Made by a program: the position numbers and the translations under genes. The notes beneath the pieces were generated by a model. The model was given only the letters and a program-made list of their open reading frames with translations, had not been told where the DNA came from and did no database searches. Shown here one piece after another: positions 53,270 to 62,482 of a stretch of 64,000 nucleotides of DNA (position 1 is the first letter of the stretch; each line of letters starts with the position of its first letter). The DNA comes from Naasia aerilata (GTDB lineage Bacteria > Actinomycetota > Actinomycetes > Actinomycetales > Microbacteriaceae): contig NZ_AP027731.1 in NCBI RefSeq assembly GCF_030296595.1, positions 3,286,001 through 3,350,000 of the forward strand, written 5' to 3'.

Positions 53270-53320
53270 CTTGCCGAAAAGTCCCGGTATACCGGCGTCG
53301 AAGCGGGATTTTTCGGCAAG
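53270..53320. repeat. 17-bp inverted repeat in a divergent promoter region
   Basis: CTTGCCGAAAAGTCCCG (53270-53286) pairs with CGGGATTTTTCGGCAAG (53304-53320) with one G-T pair. The first arm runs into a perfect palindrome CCGGTATACCGG (53284-53295). It lies between the divergent uridine kinase-like and mutY starts, upstream of both -10 boxes. Confidence 0.75.
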
Positions 53321-53378
53321 TCGCTTCTCCCCGGCGCCGTGACAGGCGCCGGCTCCATGACGGGCGCGGGCCCCGACG

Positions 53379-53384
53379 TAGATT
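53379..53384 (+). promoter_or_regulatory. -10 box of mutY
   Basis: TAGATT six bases before the GTG at 53391. Confidence 0.5.
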
Positions 53385-53390
53385 GAGCGG

Positions 53391-54272
53391 GTGACCGGGC
53401 CCGTCGACCTCGCGCCCGCGATCGTCGACTGGTTCTCCCGGGCGGCCCGCGACCTGCCGTGGCGCCGGCCCGGCTTCTCGGCGTGGGGCACGCTCGTCAG
53501 CGAGTTCATGCTCCAGCAGACGCCCGTCGTGCGGGTCATCCCCCAGCTGCTGGACTGGCTGGAGCGCTGGCCGACCCCGGCCGACCTCGCGGCCGTCCCG
53601 CCCGGGGAGGCCGTTCGCGCCTGGGGACGCCTCGGCTATCCCCGACGCGCCCTCGCCCTGCACGCCTGCGCGGTCGCGATCGCCGAGCAGCACGGCAACC
53701 GGGTGCCCGAGGACGTCGACGACCTGCTCGCCCTTCCCGGCGTGGGGCCGTACACGGCACGGGCTGTCGCCGCCTTCGCCTACGGGCACCGGCACCCGGT
53801 GGTCGACACCAACGTGCGGCGCGTGCTCGCCCGCACGGTCCTCGGGCAGGCCGATCCCGGGCCGCCTGCCACCCGGCGGGACCTGGCGCTCATGGCGGAG
53901 CACCTGCCGCTCCCTCGCGCCGATGCGCGGGCCTTCAACGCGGGGATGATGGAGCTCGGCGCGATCGTGTGCACGGCGCGGGCCCCGCGCTGCGACGAGT
54001 GTCCGGTCGCCGACCTCTGCGCGTGGCGGGCCGCGGGCTATCCCGACTACACCGGGCCGCAGCGGGTGCGGCAGAAGCGCTACGAGGGCTCGGACCGGGA
54101 GGCGCGCGGGCGGATCCTCGCTCGGCTCCGATCCGCGACCATCCCCGTCGACGAGGAGCTCCTGACGGCCGAGGCACCGGATCCGGAGCAGGCCGGGCGC
54201 GCACTGGAGGCCCTGCTCGCCGACGGCCTGGCGGAGCGGACGAGCGAAGGAATCATCCTTCCCGCCGGCTGA
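53391..54272 (+). CDS. mutY: A/G-specific adenine glycosylase
   Basis: 293 residues, the short actinobacterial form. MutY removes adenine mispaired with 8-oxoguanine. WGTLVSEFMLQQTPVVRVIP opens the fold, the helix-hairpin-helix LPGVGPYTARAVAAFAYG holds the site, the catalytic Asp is in HPVVDTNVRRVLAR, and four Cys for the iron-sulfur cluster lie in CTARAPRCDECPVADLC. The usual C-terminal NUDIX-like domain is cut to about 70 residues. It stands between rbfA and the truB operon on the opposite strand. Confidence 0.94.
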   Translation: MTGPVDLAPAIVDWFSRAARDLPWRRPGFSAWGTLVSEFMLQQTPVVRVIPQLLDWLERWPTPADLAAVPPGEAVRAWGRLGYPRRALALHACAVAIAEQHGNRVPEDVDDLLALPGVGPYTARAVAAFAYGHRHPVVDTNVRRVLARTVLGQADPGPPATRRDLALMAEHLPLPRADARAFNAGMMELGAIVCTARAPRCDECPVADLCAWRAAGYPDYTGPQRVRQKRYEGSDREARGRILARLRSATIPVDEELLTAEAPDPEQAGRALEALLADGLAERTSEGIILPAG

Positions 54273-54500
54273 GAGCGGCTCTCGGCCGTCCCCCGGACTG
54301 GGCGTGTCGCGCGATCGGCGCGATGGGGAGGATGGGAACCGAGTCGCCGGCGACACGCCACCCGGTCGCCGGCGCTCCTCCAAGCTCGCGCCGGCTCTTC
54401 TGAGCCGCCGCCGCGGATACAGCGTTGGAGCGCTGCCGCTGCCGTCGCGAGGATCGCCACCCGGTCTTCGCGGCGGCGAGCGGTAGTGATCGTGCCGAGG

Positions 54501-54941
54501 TCAGTCCTCGTCGTCGCCCAGCTCGCGCGGCTTGACGTACGGGTCCTCGTCGCCGGCGTAGGCGGCACCCTGGGCGAGCTGGCGCGATGCCTCGTCCCGC
54601 TGGCGCGCCTCCTCGAGCAGCGTCTGGATGTGCGCAGCGTTCTCCGGGATCGCGTCCGCGATGAACTCGAGGCTAGGCGTCAGCCGCGCGGTGATGTTCT
54701 TCCCGACCTCGGTGCGCAGCATGCCGGTCGCCGCCTTGAGCGCGGCGGCGCTGTCGGCGCGCTCCTCGTCGGTGCCGTACACCGTGTAGAAGACGGAGGC
54801 GTGCTGGAGGTCGCCCGTCATACGGACGTCCGTGATCGTCACGAACCCGAGCCTCGGGTCGCGGAGACCCCGGTCCAGGCGCTTGGCGATGATCTCCTTG
54901 ATCCGGTCCGCGAGCTTCGCGGCGCGGGTGTTGTCGGCCAT
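54501..54941 (-). CDS. rbfA: Ribosome-binding factor A
   Basis: 146 residues. RbfA binds the 30S subunit late in assembly. RIKEIIAKRLDRGLRDPRLG, VTITDVRMTGDLQHASVFYTV and LTPSLEFIADAIPENAAHIQ follow the KH-like fold in order. The tail is acidic. The ATG at 54941 has AAGGGAGG upstream. It follows infB after 178 bp that hold a strong hairpin and a dispersed repeat, so it may depend on read-through or its own promoter. Confidence 0.95.
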   Translation of the reverse strand: MADNTRAAKLADRIKEIIAKRLDRGLRDPRLGFVTITDVRMTGDLQHASVFYTVYGTDEERADSAAALKAATGMLRTEVGKNITARLTPSLEFIADAIPENAAHIQTLLEEARQRDEASRQLAQGAAYAGDEDPYVKPRELGDDED

Positions 54942-54964
54942 GGGTCCTCCCTTGGACAGGGGAA

Positions 54965-54993
54965 GAGCCCGGAACGGCAATGGTTCCGGGCTC
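54965..54993 (-). terminator. Stem-loop between infB and rbfA
   Basis: GAGCCCGGAAC (54965-54975) and GTTCCGGGCTC (54983-54993) form a perfect 11-bp stem with a seven-base loop, 126 bp after the infB stop and 24 bp before rbfA. It could end or attenuate infB transcription; the T tract is weak. Confidence 0.6.
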
Positions 54994-55023
54994 CTCCCTC
55001 TTTCAGGATCGTGCTGCACCTAG

Positions 55024-55093
55024 GTTTCGAGACGCCGGCCCAAGTCCCCAGAGCAAGCGTGCTCTGTGGGCCCAATGGGCCGGCTCCTCAACC
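55024..55093. repeat. Dispersed TTTCGAGACG palindrome, copy 5, long core
   Basis: GTTTCGAGACGCCGGCCCA and TGGGCCGGCTCCTCAACC bound a larger core with its own hairpin CAGAGCA-AGCG-TGCTCTG. The inner arms GCCGGCCCA/TGGGCCGGC differ from those of other copies but still pair. Confidence 0.7.
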
Positions 55094-55119
55094 CCGCGCT
55101 TTCCGACGCTTGCGCATCA

Positions 55120-57907
55120 TCAGGCGCGGATCTTCTCCTTCATCTCGATCGTCTCGATCTCGTCGCCGATCTGGATGTCGTTGAACTTGCCGAGACCGAT
55201 ACCGGACTCGTAGCCCTCACGCACCTCGGTGACGTCGTCCTTGAAACGACGCAGCGACTCGATGGCCAGGTTGTCGCCCACAACGATGCCGTTGCGGATG
55301 ACGCGGGCCTTCGCGTTGCGGGTGATCGTGCCGGACCGGACGAGCACACCGGCGATGTTGCCGAACTTGGAGGAGCGGAACACCTCGCGGATCTCGGCGA
55401 CACCGGACTGGACCTCTTCGAACTCGGGCTTGAGCATGCCCTTGAGCGACGACTCGATGTCGTCCAGGGCCGCGTAGATGACCGAGTAGAAGCGGATGTC
55501 CACACCCTCGCGGGCGGCACGCTCCCGGGCCTTCGGGTCGGGGCGCACGTTGAACCCCACGATGATGGCGTTGTCGACGGTGGCGAGGTTGACGTCGCTC
55601 TCCGTGACCGCACCGACACCGCGGTGGATGATGCGCAGTTGCACGCTGTCGTCCACATCGATCTTGAGCAGCGCCTCCTCGAGTGCCTCGACGGCACCGG
55701 AGACGTCACCCTTGATGATGAGGTTGAGCGAGTCGACCTTGCCCTCTTCGAGAGCGCGGGTGAAGTCCTCGAGCGAGATGCGCTTGCGGGCCTTGGCCAG
55801 CTGGGCGTTGCGCTCGACGGCTTCGCGCTTCTCGGCGATCTGCCGCGCCGTGCGGTCCTCCTCGGTGACGAGGAAGGTGTCGCCGGCGCGCGGGACGCTG
55901 GAGAGGCCCTGCACCTGGACCGGCCGCGACGGCCAGGCCTCGGTGACGGTCTCGCCGTTCTCGTCCATCATCGCCCGAACGCGGCCGTAGGCCGTGCCCG
56001 CGACGATCGCGTCGCCGACCCGGAGCGTGCCCGACTGGATGAGCACGGTCGCCACGGCGCCGCGTCCCTTGTCGAGTCGCGCCTCGATGGCGACACCGCG
56101 CGCGTCCTTGTTCGGGTTCGCGCGGAGGTCGAGTCCCGCATCCGCGGTCAGCAGGACAGCGTCGAGGAGCTGGTCGATGCCGGTGCCCGCGAGCGCCGAG
56201 ACGTCGATGAACATCGTGTCGCCGCCGTACTCCTCGGCGACGAGCCCGAACTCGGTGAGCTGCTGCCGGACCTTCGCCGGGTTCGCGCCCTCCTTGTCGA
56301 CCTTGTTCACCGCGACCACGATCGGCACGTTCGCCGCCTGCGCGTGGTTCAGGGCCTCCACCGTCTGCGGCATGATGCCGTCGTCGGCCGCGACCACGAG
56401 GATCGCGAGGTCCGTCACCTGGGCACCGCGGGCACGCATGGCGGTGAACGCCTCGTGGCCCGGGGTGTCGATGAAGGTGATGGCGCGCTCGAAGCCCTCG
56501 TGCTCGGTCCACACCTGGTACGCACCGATGTGCTGCGTGATGCCGCCGGCCTCGCCCGCGAGGACGTTGGTCTTGCGGATCGCGTCCAGCAGGCGCGTCT
56601 TTCCGTGGTCGACGTGGCCCATGACGGTGACGACCGGCGGACGGATGACGAGGTCCTCGTCCGTCTCGTCCTCGAGCTCCTGCTCGAGGTCGATGTCGAA
56701 GCCCTCGAGGAGCTCCTTGTCCTCGTCCTCGGGCGAGACCATCTGGATCTTGTAGCCGAGCTCCTCGCCGAGGACCGCGAAGGTCGCCTCGTCGAGCGAC
56801 TCGGTCGCGGTCGCCATCTCACCGAGGTGGAACAGCACCGTGACCAGGTTGCCGGGGCTCGCGTCGATCTTGTCCGCGAAGTCCGTGATGGATGCTCCAC
56901 GGCGCAGGCGCACGACCGTGCTGCCGTCGCCGCGGGGGACGCTCACGCCGCCGAGCGACGGGGCCTCCCGCATCTCGAACTCTTGGCGCTTCGTGCGCTT
57001 CGACTTGCGGGCGCGGCTCTTGCCGCCGCCACGACCGAAGGCACCTGCGGTGCCGCCACCGGGACCACGGCCGCGGCCACCGCCGCCGCCCGCGGGACGC
57101 GGGGGCCGAAGCCGGTGCTGGGAGCACCGGGACGCTGGAAGCCGCCGCCTGCGCCGGCCGGACGGCCGGGGCCGCCGGGACGCTGGAAGCCGCCGCCCGG
57201 ACGCGCGCCGGGAGCACCCGGACGTGCGCCCTGACCCGGAGCACCGGGACGGGGAGCGCCGGGGCGAGGAGCAGCGGGCCGCGGGATGTTTCCCGCGGGG
57301 CCGGCGCCCATGCCCTGGCGGGCGGCGAACGGGTTGTTGCCCGGACGCGGGGCGCCGGGGCGCTGCATGCCCTGGCTGGAGGAGTAGGGGTTGTTGCCCG
57401 GGCGGGGCGCGCCGGGGCGAGCGCCGGGACGCGGGATCGCGCCCGGGGCGCCGGGCGTGCCGGCGGCGGGCGCCTGTGCGGCGGGACGCTCGGGCTCGGC
57501 GGGACGCTGGGGCTCAGCGGCTCGCGGGGCCTGGGGCTGACCGGGGCGCGGGGCCGCGCTGCGACCGGCGTCGCTGCGCGGCGTCTCGGTGCGGGGAGCC
57601 TCAGTGCGCGGGGCCGGCGCAGGAGCGACGGGCGCCTCCGCGCGGGGGCGGGGGTCGCCGAAGGTGCGGACGGCGCCGCTGCGGGGCGCGCCGGCGCGGG
57701 GGCCGGGGACGCCTTGGCGGGCGTTGCGCCCGCCTTCGTGATGCCCTCGGCCTCGAGTCGCGCCTTCAGCTTGCGGACGACCGGGGGTTCGATGCTCGAC
57801 GAAGGCCCCTTGACGAACTCGCCCATCTCCTTGAGCTTGGCGAGTGCGACCTTCGTGTCGATGCCGAGGTCACTGGCGACCTCATGCACGCGTGGTTTGG
57901 CTGGCAA
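55120..57907 (-). CDS. infB: Translation initiation factor IF-2 (two frameshifts)
   Basis: About 929 residues after repair. IF-2 brings initiator tRNA to the 30S subunit. The N-terminus [20 protein letters not shown] is the IF2_N domain; a Pro/Gly/Arg-rich linker follows (repeats of [12 protein letters not shown]), then the second IF2_N part, the GTPase domain with [17 protein letters not shown] near 428, [11 protein letters not shown] and [10 protein letters not shown], and C-terminal domains to [13 protein letters not shown]. Frame changes occur near a G4 run (57683-57686) and at 57089-57091; since the gene is essential these must be sequence errors. The start is TTG, behind AGGAGA that overlaps a hairpin. 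Confidence 0.95.
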
Positions 57908-57910
57908 TTT

Positions 57911-57938
57911 TCTCCTGTCTGGGGTCCACCCAGACAGG
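57911..57938 (-). promoter_or_regulatory. Hairpin covering the infB ribosome binding site
   Basis: On the minus strand CCTGTCTGGG and CCCAGACAGG (57914-57938) form a perfect 10-bp stem with a five-base loop. The Shine-Dalgarno AGGAGA (57911-57916) begins inside the 3' arm, four to nine bases before the TTG start, so the stem could limit initiation. Confidence 0.65.
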
Positions 57939-58229
57939 GAGGACCGTTAGCGGTGAGAGGAACTCATTTCGAGTCGCTCATTAGTTGTCCATAAGCCGTT
58001 CAGCCTGTTCTCTCGATTGATCCCCGATCCGCGCGGAGGCGGAAAGGCACGAAGCCGATCTCAGGGGGACCCGGACAAGTGTAACCGCAACCCGGACCTG
58101 CGCGGACGGGGAAGGCCGCGAACCGCACTCCGGGATGCTCCTGGATACAACTCGAGCGCGAGGGGCGGTATTCCGGCCGGCGCCCGTCCCGGGAGCGGTT
58201 CCGCGGCTCCGCGCGGTCCGTCCTGCTGG
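57939..58229. other. infB leader region, no gene seen
   Basis: About 290 bp between the infB hairpin and the PfkB kinase stop. TACACT on the minus strand at 58078-58083 may be the infB -10, giving a leader of roughly 160 bases. The nusA and ylxR genes that usually precede infB are not here. Translation in all frames shows no coding-like codon use. Confidence 0.45.
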
Positions 58230-59107
58230 TCAGGGCAGCCGCAGCAGGGCACCCTCGGCGCGGCAGGTGGCCGCGGCGATCTCCATCGCGCGGGACAGCG
58301 CCCGCCGCCAGAAGTCCTCGTCCCGCGCGTCCTCGGTCAGGAGCGCCGCGGCGACCGCCGACAGCGTGGCGTCGCCGGCGCCCATCGTGTCCACGATGGG
58401 CCCGGGGAGGCTCACGATCGATTCGTGCACGTGGATGCGGTCCTGGGTGGTGATCCCGGCACCGTGCCGCCCGGCTGTCGCCAGCACCGCTGAGGCGCCG
58501 AGCCCGAGCAGCTGGTTCTCGGCGTCGATGAGGCTCGACCGGTAGAGGATCTCCGCGTCCTCGTCGCCGATCTTCACGAGCGCGGCACGGGCGCTCGCGC
58601 GGTTCGCGTTCGTCGCGAAGCGGTCGAGGTCGTGGATGAGCCCCGGCCGGGGGTTCGCGTCCAGCACGAGCCGCCGTTCCGGCTCGGCGATCGACTCCGC
58701 CAGGGCATCCGACTGGAACTGGTCGTCGAACGGGAAGCAGCTGACGGCGACGAGGTCCGCCTGGGCGAGAGCCGTCCGCTGGGCGGCGTCGAAGTTGATG
58801 CGCCGGTTGAGCGCGGCGGTGTTGAACAGGTAGCGGGGCTCCCCGCCGACCGGTCGGACACGGCGCGCGACGAGCCGTTCGGGGCGCGTGTCGCCAGCAG
58901 CCCCACTCCGTGGTCGTCGAGGTAGCTGCGGATGGTAGCGCCGTCCTCGTCGTCGCCGACCATGGCGATGAGTGTCGGCTCGAAGCCGAGGATCCGCAGG
59001 CCGACCGCCACATTGAGTGCCGCGCCGCCCACGAAGTCCCGGGAGCCGTGCTCGTCCCGCAGCTCGTCGATCAGGGCGTCGCCGACCACTGCGATACGTG
59101 CCGCCAT
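58230..59107 (-). CDS. PfkB family carbohydrate kinase (one frameshift)
   Basis: Ribokinase-type sugar kinase, 292 residues after one base is added at 58850-58851. IAVVGDALIDELRDEHGSRD and FVGGAALNVAVGLRILGFEP are the N-terminal signature, PRYLFNTAALNRRI the lid, and VDTMGAGDATLSAVAAALL holds the catalytic Asp. The ATG follows GGGGAGG. It stands at the end of the sugar cluster to its right on the same strand, 224 bp after the isomerase gene, and fructose- or keto-sugar-like substrates are likely. Confidence 0.87.
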
Positions 59108-59277
59108 GTCCGCCTCCCCGGGGAACGCCGCGGTTCCGCCGGTCCGAGGCTACCGCTGGGAGGAGCGGGGAATCCTTCCCTTCCACGCCGGAGGCTCGCG
59201 GGGTCGGAGTCCCGCGGCGTCCAGCGAGGCGGACCGTGGCGCTAGGTCACGTAGCGCCGGGCGTGTCGCATCCGTGC

Positions 59278-59313
59278 GGACGTGTCGCAACGGTGCGCCG
59301 TTGCGACACGTCC
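59278..59313. repeat. 16-bp inverted repeat with extra direct copy
   Basis: GGACGTGTCGCAACGG, loop TGCG, CCGTTGCGACACGTCC: a perfect stem 18 bp after the stop of the isomerase gene on the minus strand. Another CGTGTCGCA lies at 59262. As a stem with a four-base loop it is a fair terminator, though no T tract follows. Confidence 0.7.
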
Positions 59314-59331
59314 GTTCGGTTGCAGCTCGCG

Positions 59332-60336
59332 CTATTTGGTGCTGAACGCGGCGTCGAACGCGGCCGCCGACGGCTCGTACGTCGACAGCCTGCGGACGAA
59401 CTCGAGGGCCTCGGGGGCGCCGACGAGGCGGTCCATGCCCGCGTCCTCCCACTCCACCGAGAGGGGGCCCTGGTAGTCGATCGCGTTGAGCATCCGGAAC
59501 GCGTCCTCCCACGGCACGTCACCGTGGCCGGTGGAGATGAAGTCCCAGCCGCGGCGCGGGTCCGCCCAGGCCAGGTGCGAGGACAGCCGGCCGTTGCGCC
59601 CGTTGCCCAGGCGCTTCTTCGTGTCCTTGCAGTGCACGTGGTAGATCCGGTCCTTGAAGTCCCAGAGGAACCCGACCGGGTCGAGGTCCTGCCACACCAT
59701 GTGGCTCGGATCCCAGTTCAGCCCGAACGCCTCCCGATGACCGATCGCCTCCAGCGTCTGCACCGTCGTCCAGTAGTCGTAGGCGATCTCCGACGGGTGC
59801 ACCTCGTGCGCGAACCGGACCCCGACCTCGTCGAACACATCCAGGATCGGGTTCCACCGGTCGGCGAAGTCCTGGTAGCCGGCGTCGACCATCGCCTGGG
59901 ATGCGGGCGGGAACATGGCCACGTACTTCCAGATCGAGGATCCGGTGAACCCGGTCACCGTCTTCACCCCCAGCTTCGCGGCCAGGCGTGCGGTGTTCTG
60001 CATCTCCTCCGCGGCCCGCTGGCGGACACCCTCGGGATCACCGTCGCCCCACACCCGGTCGGACAGGATGTCCCGGTGCCGCTGATCGATCGGGTCATCG
60101 CACACCGCCTGACCCTTGAGGTGATTCGAGATCGTCCACACCTTCAGGCCGTTGCGCTCCAGCACGTCGAGCTTGCCCTGCACGTAGGCCTCGTCATCCC
60201 ACCGCCACGGGTCCAGGTGATCGCCCCAGCAGGCGATCTCCAGCCCGTCGTACCCCCACTCGCCGGCGAGCCGGGCCACCTCCTCGAACGGCAGGTCGGC
60301 CCACTGGCCGGTGAACAGGGTGATCGGTCGCGCCAT
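59332..60336 (-). CDS. Sugar phosphate isomerase/epimerase (TIM barrel)
   Basis: 334 residues of the xylose isomerase-like (AP endonuclease 2) family. It starts [20 protein letters not shown] with [20 protein letters not shown]; likely metal ligands are the Glu in [13 protein letters not shown], Asp and His in [10 protein letters not shown] and HVHCKDTK, and the Glu in [12 protein letters not shown]. It moves carbonyl or hydroxyl groups in sugars. It follows a Gfo/Idh dehydrogenase after 46 bp. ATG at 60336 with AAGGAG upstream. Confidence 0.88.
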   Translation of the reverse strand: MARPITLFTGQWADLPFEEVARLAGEWGYDGLEIACWGDHLDPWRWDDEAYVQGKLDVLERNGLKVWTISNHLKGQAVCDDPIDQRHRDILSDRVWGDGDPEGVRQRAAEEMQNTARLAAKLGVKTVTGFTGSSIWKYVAMFPPASQAMVDAGYQDFADRWNPILDVFDEVGVRFAHEVHPSEIAYDYWTTVQTLEAIGHREAFGLNWDPSHMVWQDLDPVGFLWDFKDRIYHVHCKDTKKRLGNGRNGRLSSHLAWADPRRGWDFISTGHGDVPWEDAFRMLNAIDYQGPLSVEWEDAGMDRLVGAPEALEFVRRLSTYEPSAAAFDAAFSTK

Positions 60337-60382
60337 GGGGTCTCCTTCGTTCCTGGGCTGAGGTGTGTATCGCCGGCCGCCG

Positions 60383-61546
60383 TCAGGCGACCGGTGTCCA
60401 GACGCTGCCGGCTTCGGCGCTGCCCTCGACGGCCTGCAGCACGCGCTGCACCTGGAGCCCATCGGCGAAGGACGGCGTCGGCTGGGTGCCTGAAGCGATG
60501 GCGTTCACGAGGTCGACGACCTGGTGCGAGAAGCCGTGCTCGTAGCCGAGCATGTGGCCGGCCGGCCACCAGTTGCCCGCGTAGGGGTGCTCGGGCTCGG
60601 TCACGAGGATCCGGGTGAAGCCCTGCCGGTCCCCGCGGGCGTTGCGGTCGTAGTGATGGAGGACGTTCAGGTCCTCGAGGTCCCAGCTCAGTGCTCCGTC
60701 CGACCCGGCGACCTCGATGCGGAAGGCGTTCTTCCGCCCTGTGCTGAAGCGCGTGGCCTCGAAGGAGCCGACGGCGCCGCCGTCGAACCTGCCGCTGAAC
60801 AGTGCGAGGTCGTCGACGGTGACCTCGCCGCGCTCCGACCCCGCGGAGCCCGACAGCCCCGAGCCCTGCGCAAGCACGGGACGCTCCTTCACGAAGGTCT
60901 CGAGCGTTCCCGAGACAGCGGTGAGACGCTGACCGGTGATGAACTGGGCGAGGTCGATGGCGTGCGCACCGATGTCGCCGAGGGCGCCGGAGCCGGCGAG
61001 CTCCTTCTTCATCCGCCAGGTGAGCGGAGCGTCGGCGTCCACCAGCCAGTCCTGGAGATAGGTCGCGCGGACCTGCCGAACGTCGCCGATCGCTCCCTCA
61101 GCAACGAGGTCGCGCGCGAGAGTGGCGGCCGGCACGCGACGATAGGTGAAGCCGACCATCGCGTACACGCCGTTCGCGGCGGCAGTCTCGGCCGCGGCCG
61201 CCATCCGCTCGGCCTCCTCGACGGTGTTGGCGAGCGGCTTCTCGCAGAGGACATGCTTGCCCGCCTCGAGTGCTGCGATGGCGATCTCCGCATGCGTGTC
61301 GCCGGGCGTGACGATGTCGATGACATCGATGTCGTCTCTGGCGAGGAGCGAGCGCCAGTCGGTGGTCGACTCCGACCATCCCCAGGTGCGCGCGGCGGAC
61401 GCGGTGCGGGCATCATCCCGGCCGGCGAGCGCCGCCATCTCGACCTCGAGCGGCAGCTCGAAGAACGCGGGCGCCGTGCGCCAGCCCTGCGAATGGGCGG
61501 CGCCCATGAAGCCGATGCCGATCATGCCCACGCGGAGGCTAACCAT
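60383..61546 (-). CDS. Gfo/Idh/MocA family oxidoreductase
   Basis: 387 residues. [17 protein letters not shown] is the NAD(P)-binding loop, [20 protein letters not shown] and [20 protein letters not shown] carry the catalytic EKP, and [17 protein letters not shown] holds the Asp/His pair. Members oxidise or reduce sugars and inositols, often at C3. The longer C-terminal domain resembles dehydrogenases of sugar catabolic clusters. ATG at 61546 with GGAAG upstream. Confidence 0.9.
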   Translation of the reverse strand: MVSLRVGMIGIGFMGAAHSQGWRTAPAFFELPLEVEMAALAGRDDARTASAARTWGWSESTTDWRSLLARDDIDVIDIVTPGDTHAEIAIAALEAGKHVLCEKPLANTVEEAERMAAAAETAAANGVYAMVGFTYRRVPAATLARDLVAEGAIGDVRQVRATYLQDWLVDADAPLTWRMKKELAGSGALGDIGAHAIDLAQFITGQRLTAVSGTLETFVKERPVLAQGSGLSGSAGSERGEVTVDDLALFSGRFDGGAVGSFEATRFSTGRKNAFRIEVAGSDGALSWDLEDLNVLHHYDRNARGDRQGFTRILVTEPEHPYAGNWWPAGHMLGYEHGFSHQVVDLVNAIASGTQPTPSFADGLQVQRVLQAVEGSAEAGSVWTPVA

Positions 61547-61645
61547 GGTGTGTCTTCCTTTCATCGTCACGGGGAGGGGGTCGGGAACCGCGCGGAGATG
61601 CGGTCGGCGGTCCGCCACGCCGGTCGTGCGGTGCGGCGGAACCGG

Positions 61646-62428
61646 TCAGCGGGTGATCTCGTCGAGCACCTGCCTGATCGCCCTGGTGGAGGCCGAGGTG
61701 TCCTGGGTGGGAACGTACTCCAGGCCGACGACCCCGTCGTAGCCGGAGTCCCGCAGCAGCCTCAGCTGGCGCGACCAGTCGACCGTGCCGGACCCCGGTT
61801 CGCCTCGGCCGGGGACGTCGGCGAGCTGGACATAGCCGACGAGACCGGAGAGCTCGGCGAGCGTCCGCTCGACGTCCTCGCCCTGGGTGATCGAGTGATA
61901 GAGGTCGTAGAGGATCGTGAGGCGTGGCGAGCCGACGGCCCGCGCCACCTGGATGGCGTACTCGGTGTGATCGAGGAAGGCGCCCGGGTGGTCGACCCGG
62001 CTGTTGACCGGCTCAAGCACGATGGCGACTCCGAGCTCGGCGGTCCGATCGAGCCCTTCGGTCAGGATCTCCGCGAACCGCGCCTGCTGCGCCGGCCGCT
62101 TCATCGCGCCGAAGCCGGCTCCCGTGCCGACCACGACCCGGGGACAGCCCAGGGTGCGGGCGTCCTCCATGGTCTGGGTCAGCCCTGCATAGAAGGCCTC
62201 GAGGTCGGCGTTGGGCCAGGCGAAGTTCGTGCGCGGCAGGACCAGCGTCGAGCTGAGCGCCACGCCGCTGTCCTGGAGCGCTGCGGCGAGCGCGGGCACA
62301 TCGCGGCCTGCGGTCCCCCACATCTCGACGGTGTCGAATCCGTCGGCGGCGGCGGCCCGGACGCGATCGGTCAGGTCGTTGCCGACCTCGGTGTAGAGCA
62401 GGTCGATGTTGGGAGCGAGGGTGAGCAA
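61646..62428 (-). CDS. Hydroxypyruvate isomerase-like TIM-barrel protein
   Basis: 260 residues, the size of Hyi-type enzymes. APNIDLLYTEVGNDLTDRVR opens the barrel; ligands are likely the Glu in VLEPVNSRVDHPG, the Asp and His in ILYDLYHSITQGED and QLADVPGRGEPGSG, and the Glu in GLEYVP. The start codon is TTG, with GGAGTC upstream. In a cluster with two dehydrogenases it may isomerise an oxidised sugar product rather than hydroxypyruvate. Confidence 0.82.
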   Translation of the reverse strand: MLTLAPNIDLLYTEVGNDLTDRVRAAAADGFDTVEMWGTAGRDVPALAAALQDSGVALSSTLVLPRTNFAWPNADLEAFYAGLTQTMEDARTLGCPRVVVGTGAGFGAMKRPAQQARFAEILTEGLDRTAELGVAIVLEPVNSRVDHPGAFLDHTEYAIQVARAVGSPRLTILYDLYHSITQGEDVERTLAELSGLVGYVQLADVPGRGEPGSGTVDWSRQLRLLRDSGYDGVVGLEYVPTQDTSASTRAIRQVLDEITR

Positions 62429-62482
62429 GAGAGACTCCGTTCGATGGTTGGTGGGGTGCGCTCGCGGGCAGGGAGGGGCGAC

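Noticed and set aside
54273..54500. A possible small gene after mutY.
   Set aside because: Only short frames without start signals; the stretch contains short palindromes (GAGAGC-G-GCTCTC at 54271, GTCGCCGGCGAC at 54343) and nothing coding-like.
57981..58229. A frame ending EQAERLMDN before TAA at 57981, like the tail of YlxR upstream of infB.
   Set aside because: Read upstream it shows low third-position GC and none of the YlxR Cys motif, so I treat the match as chance.
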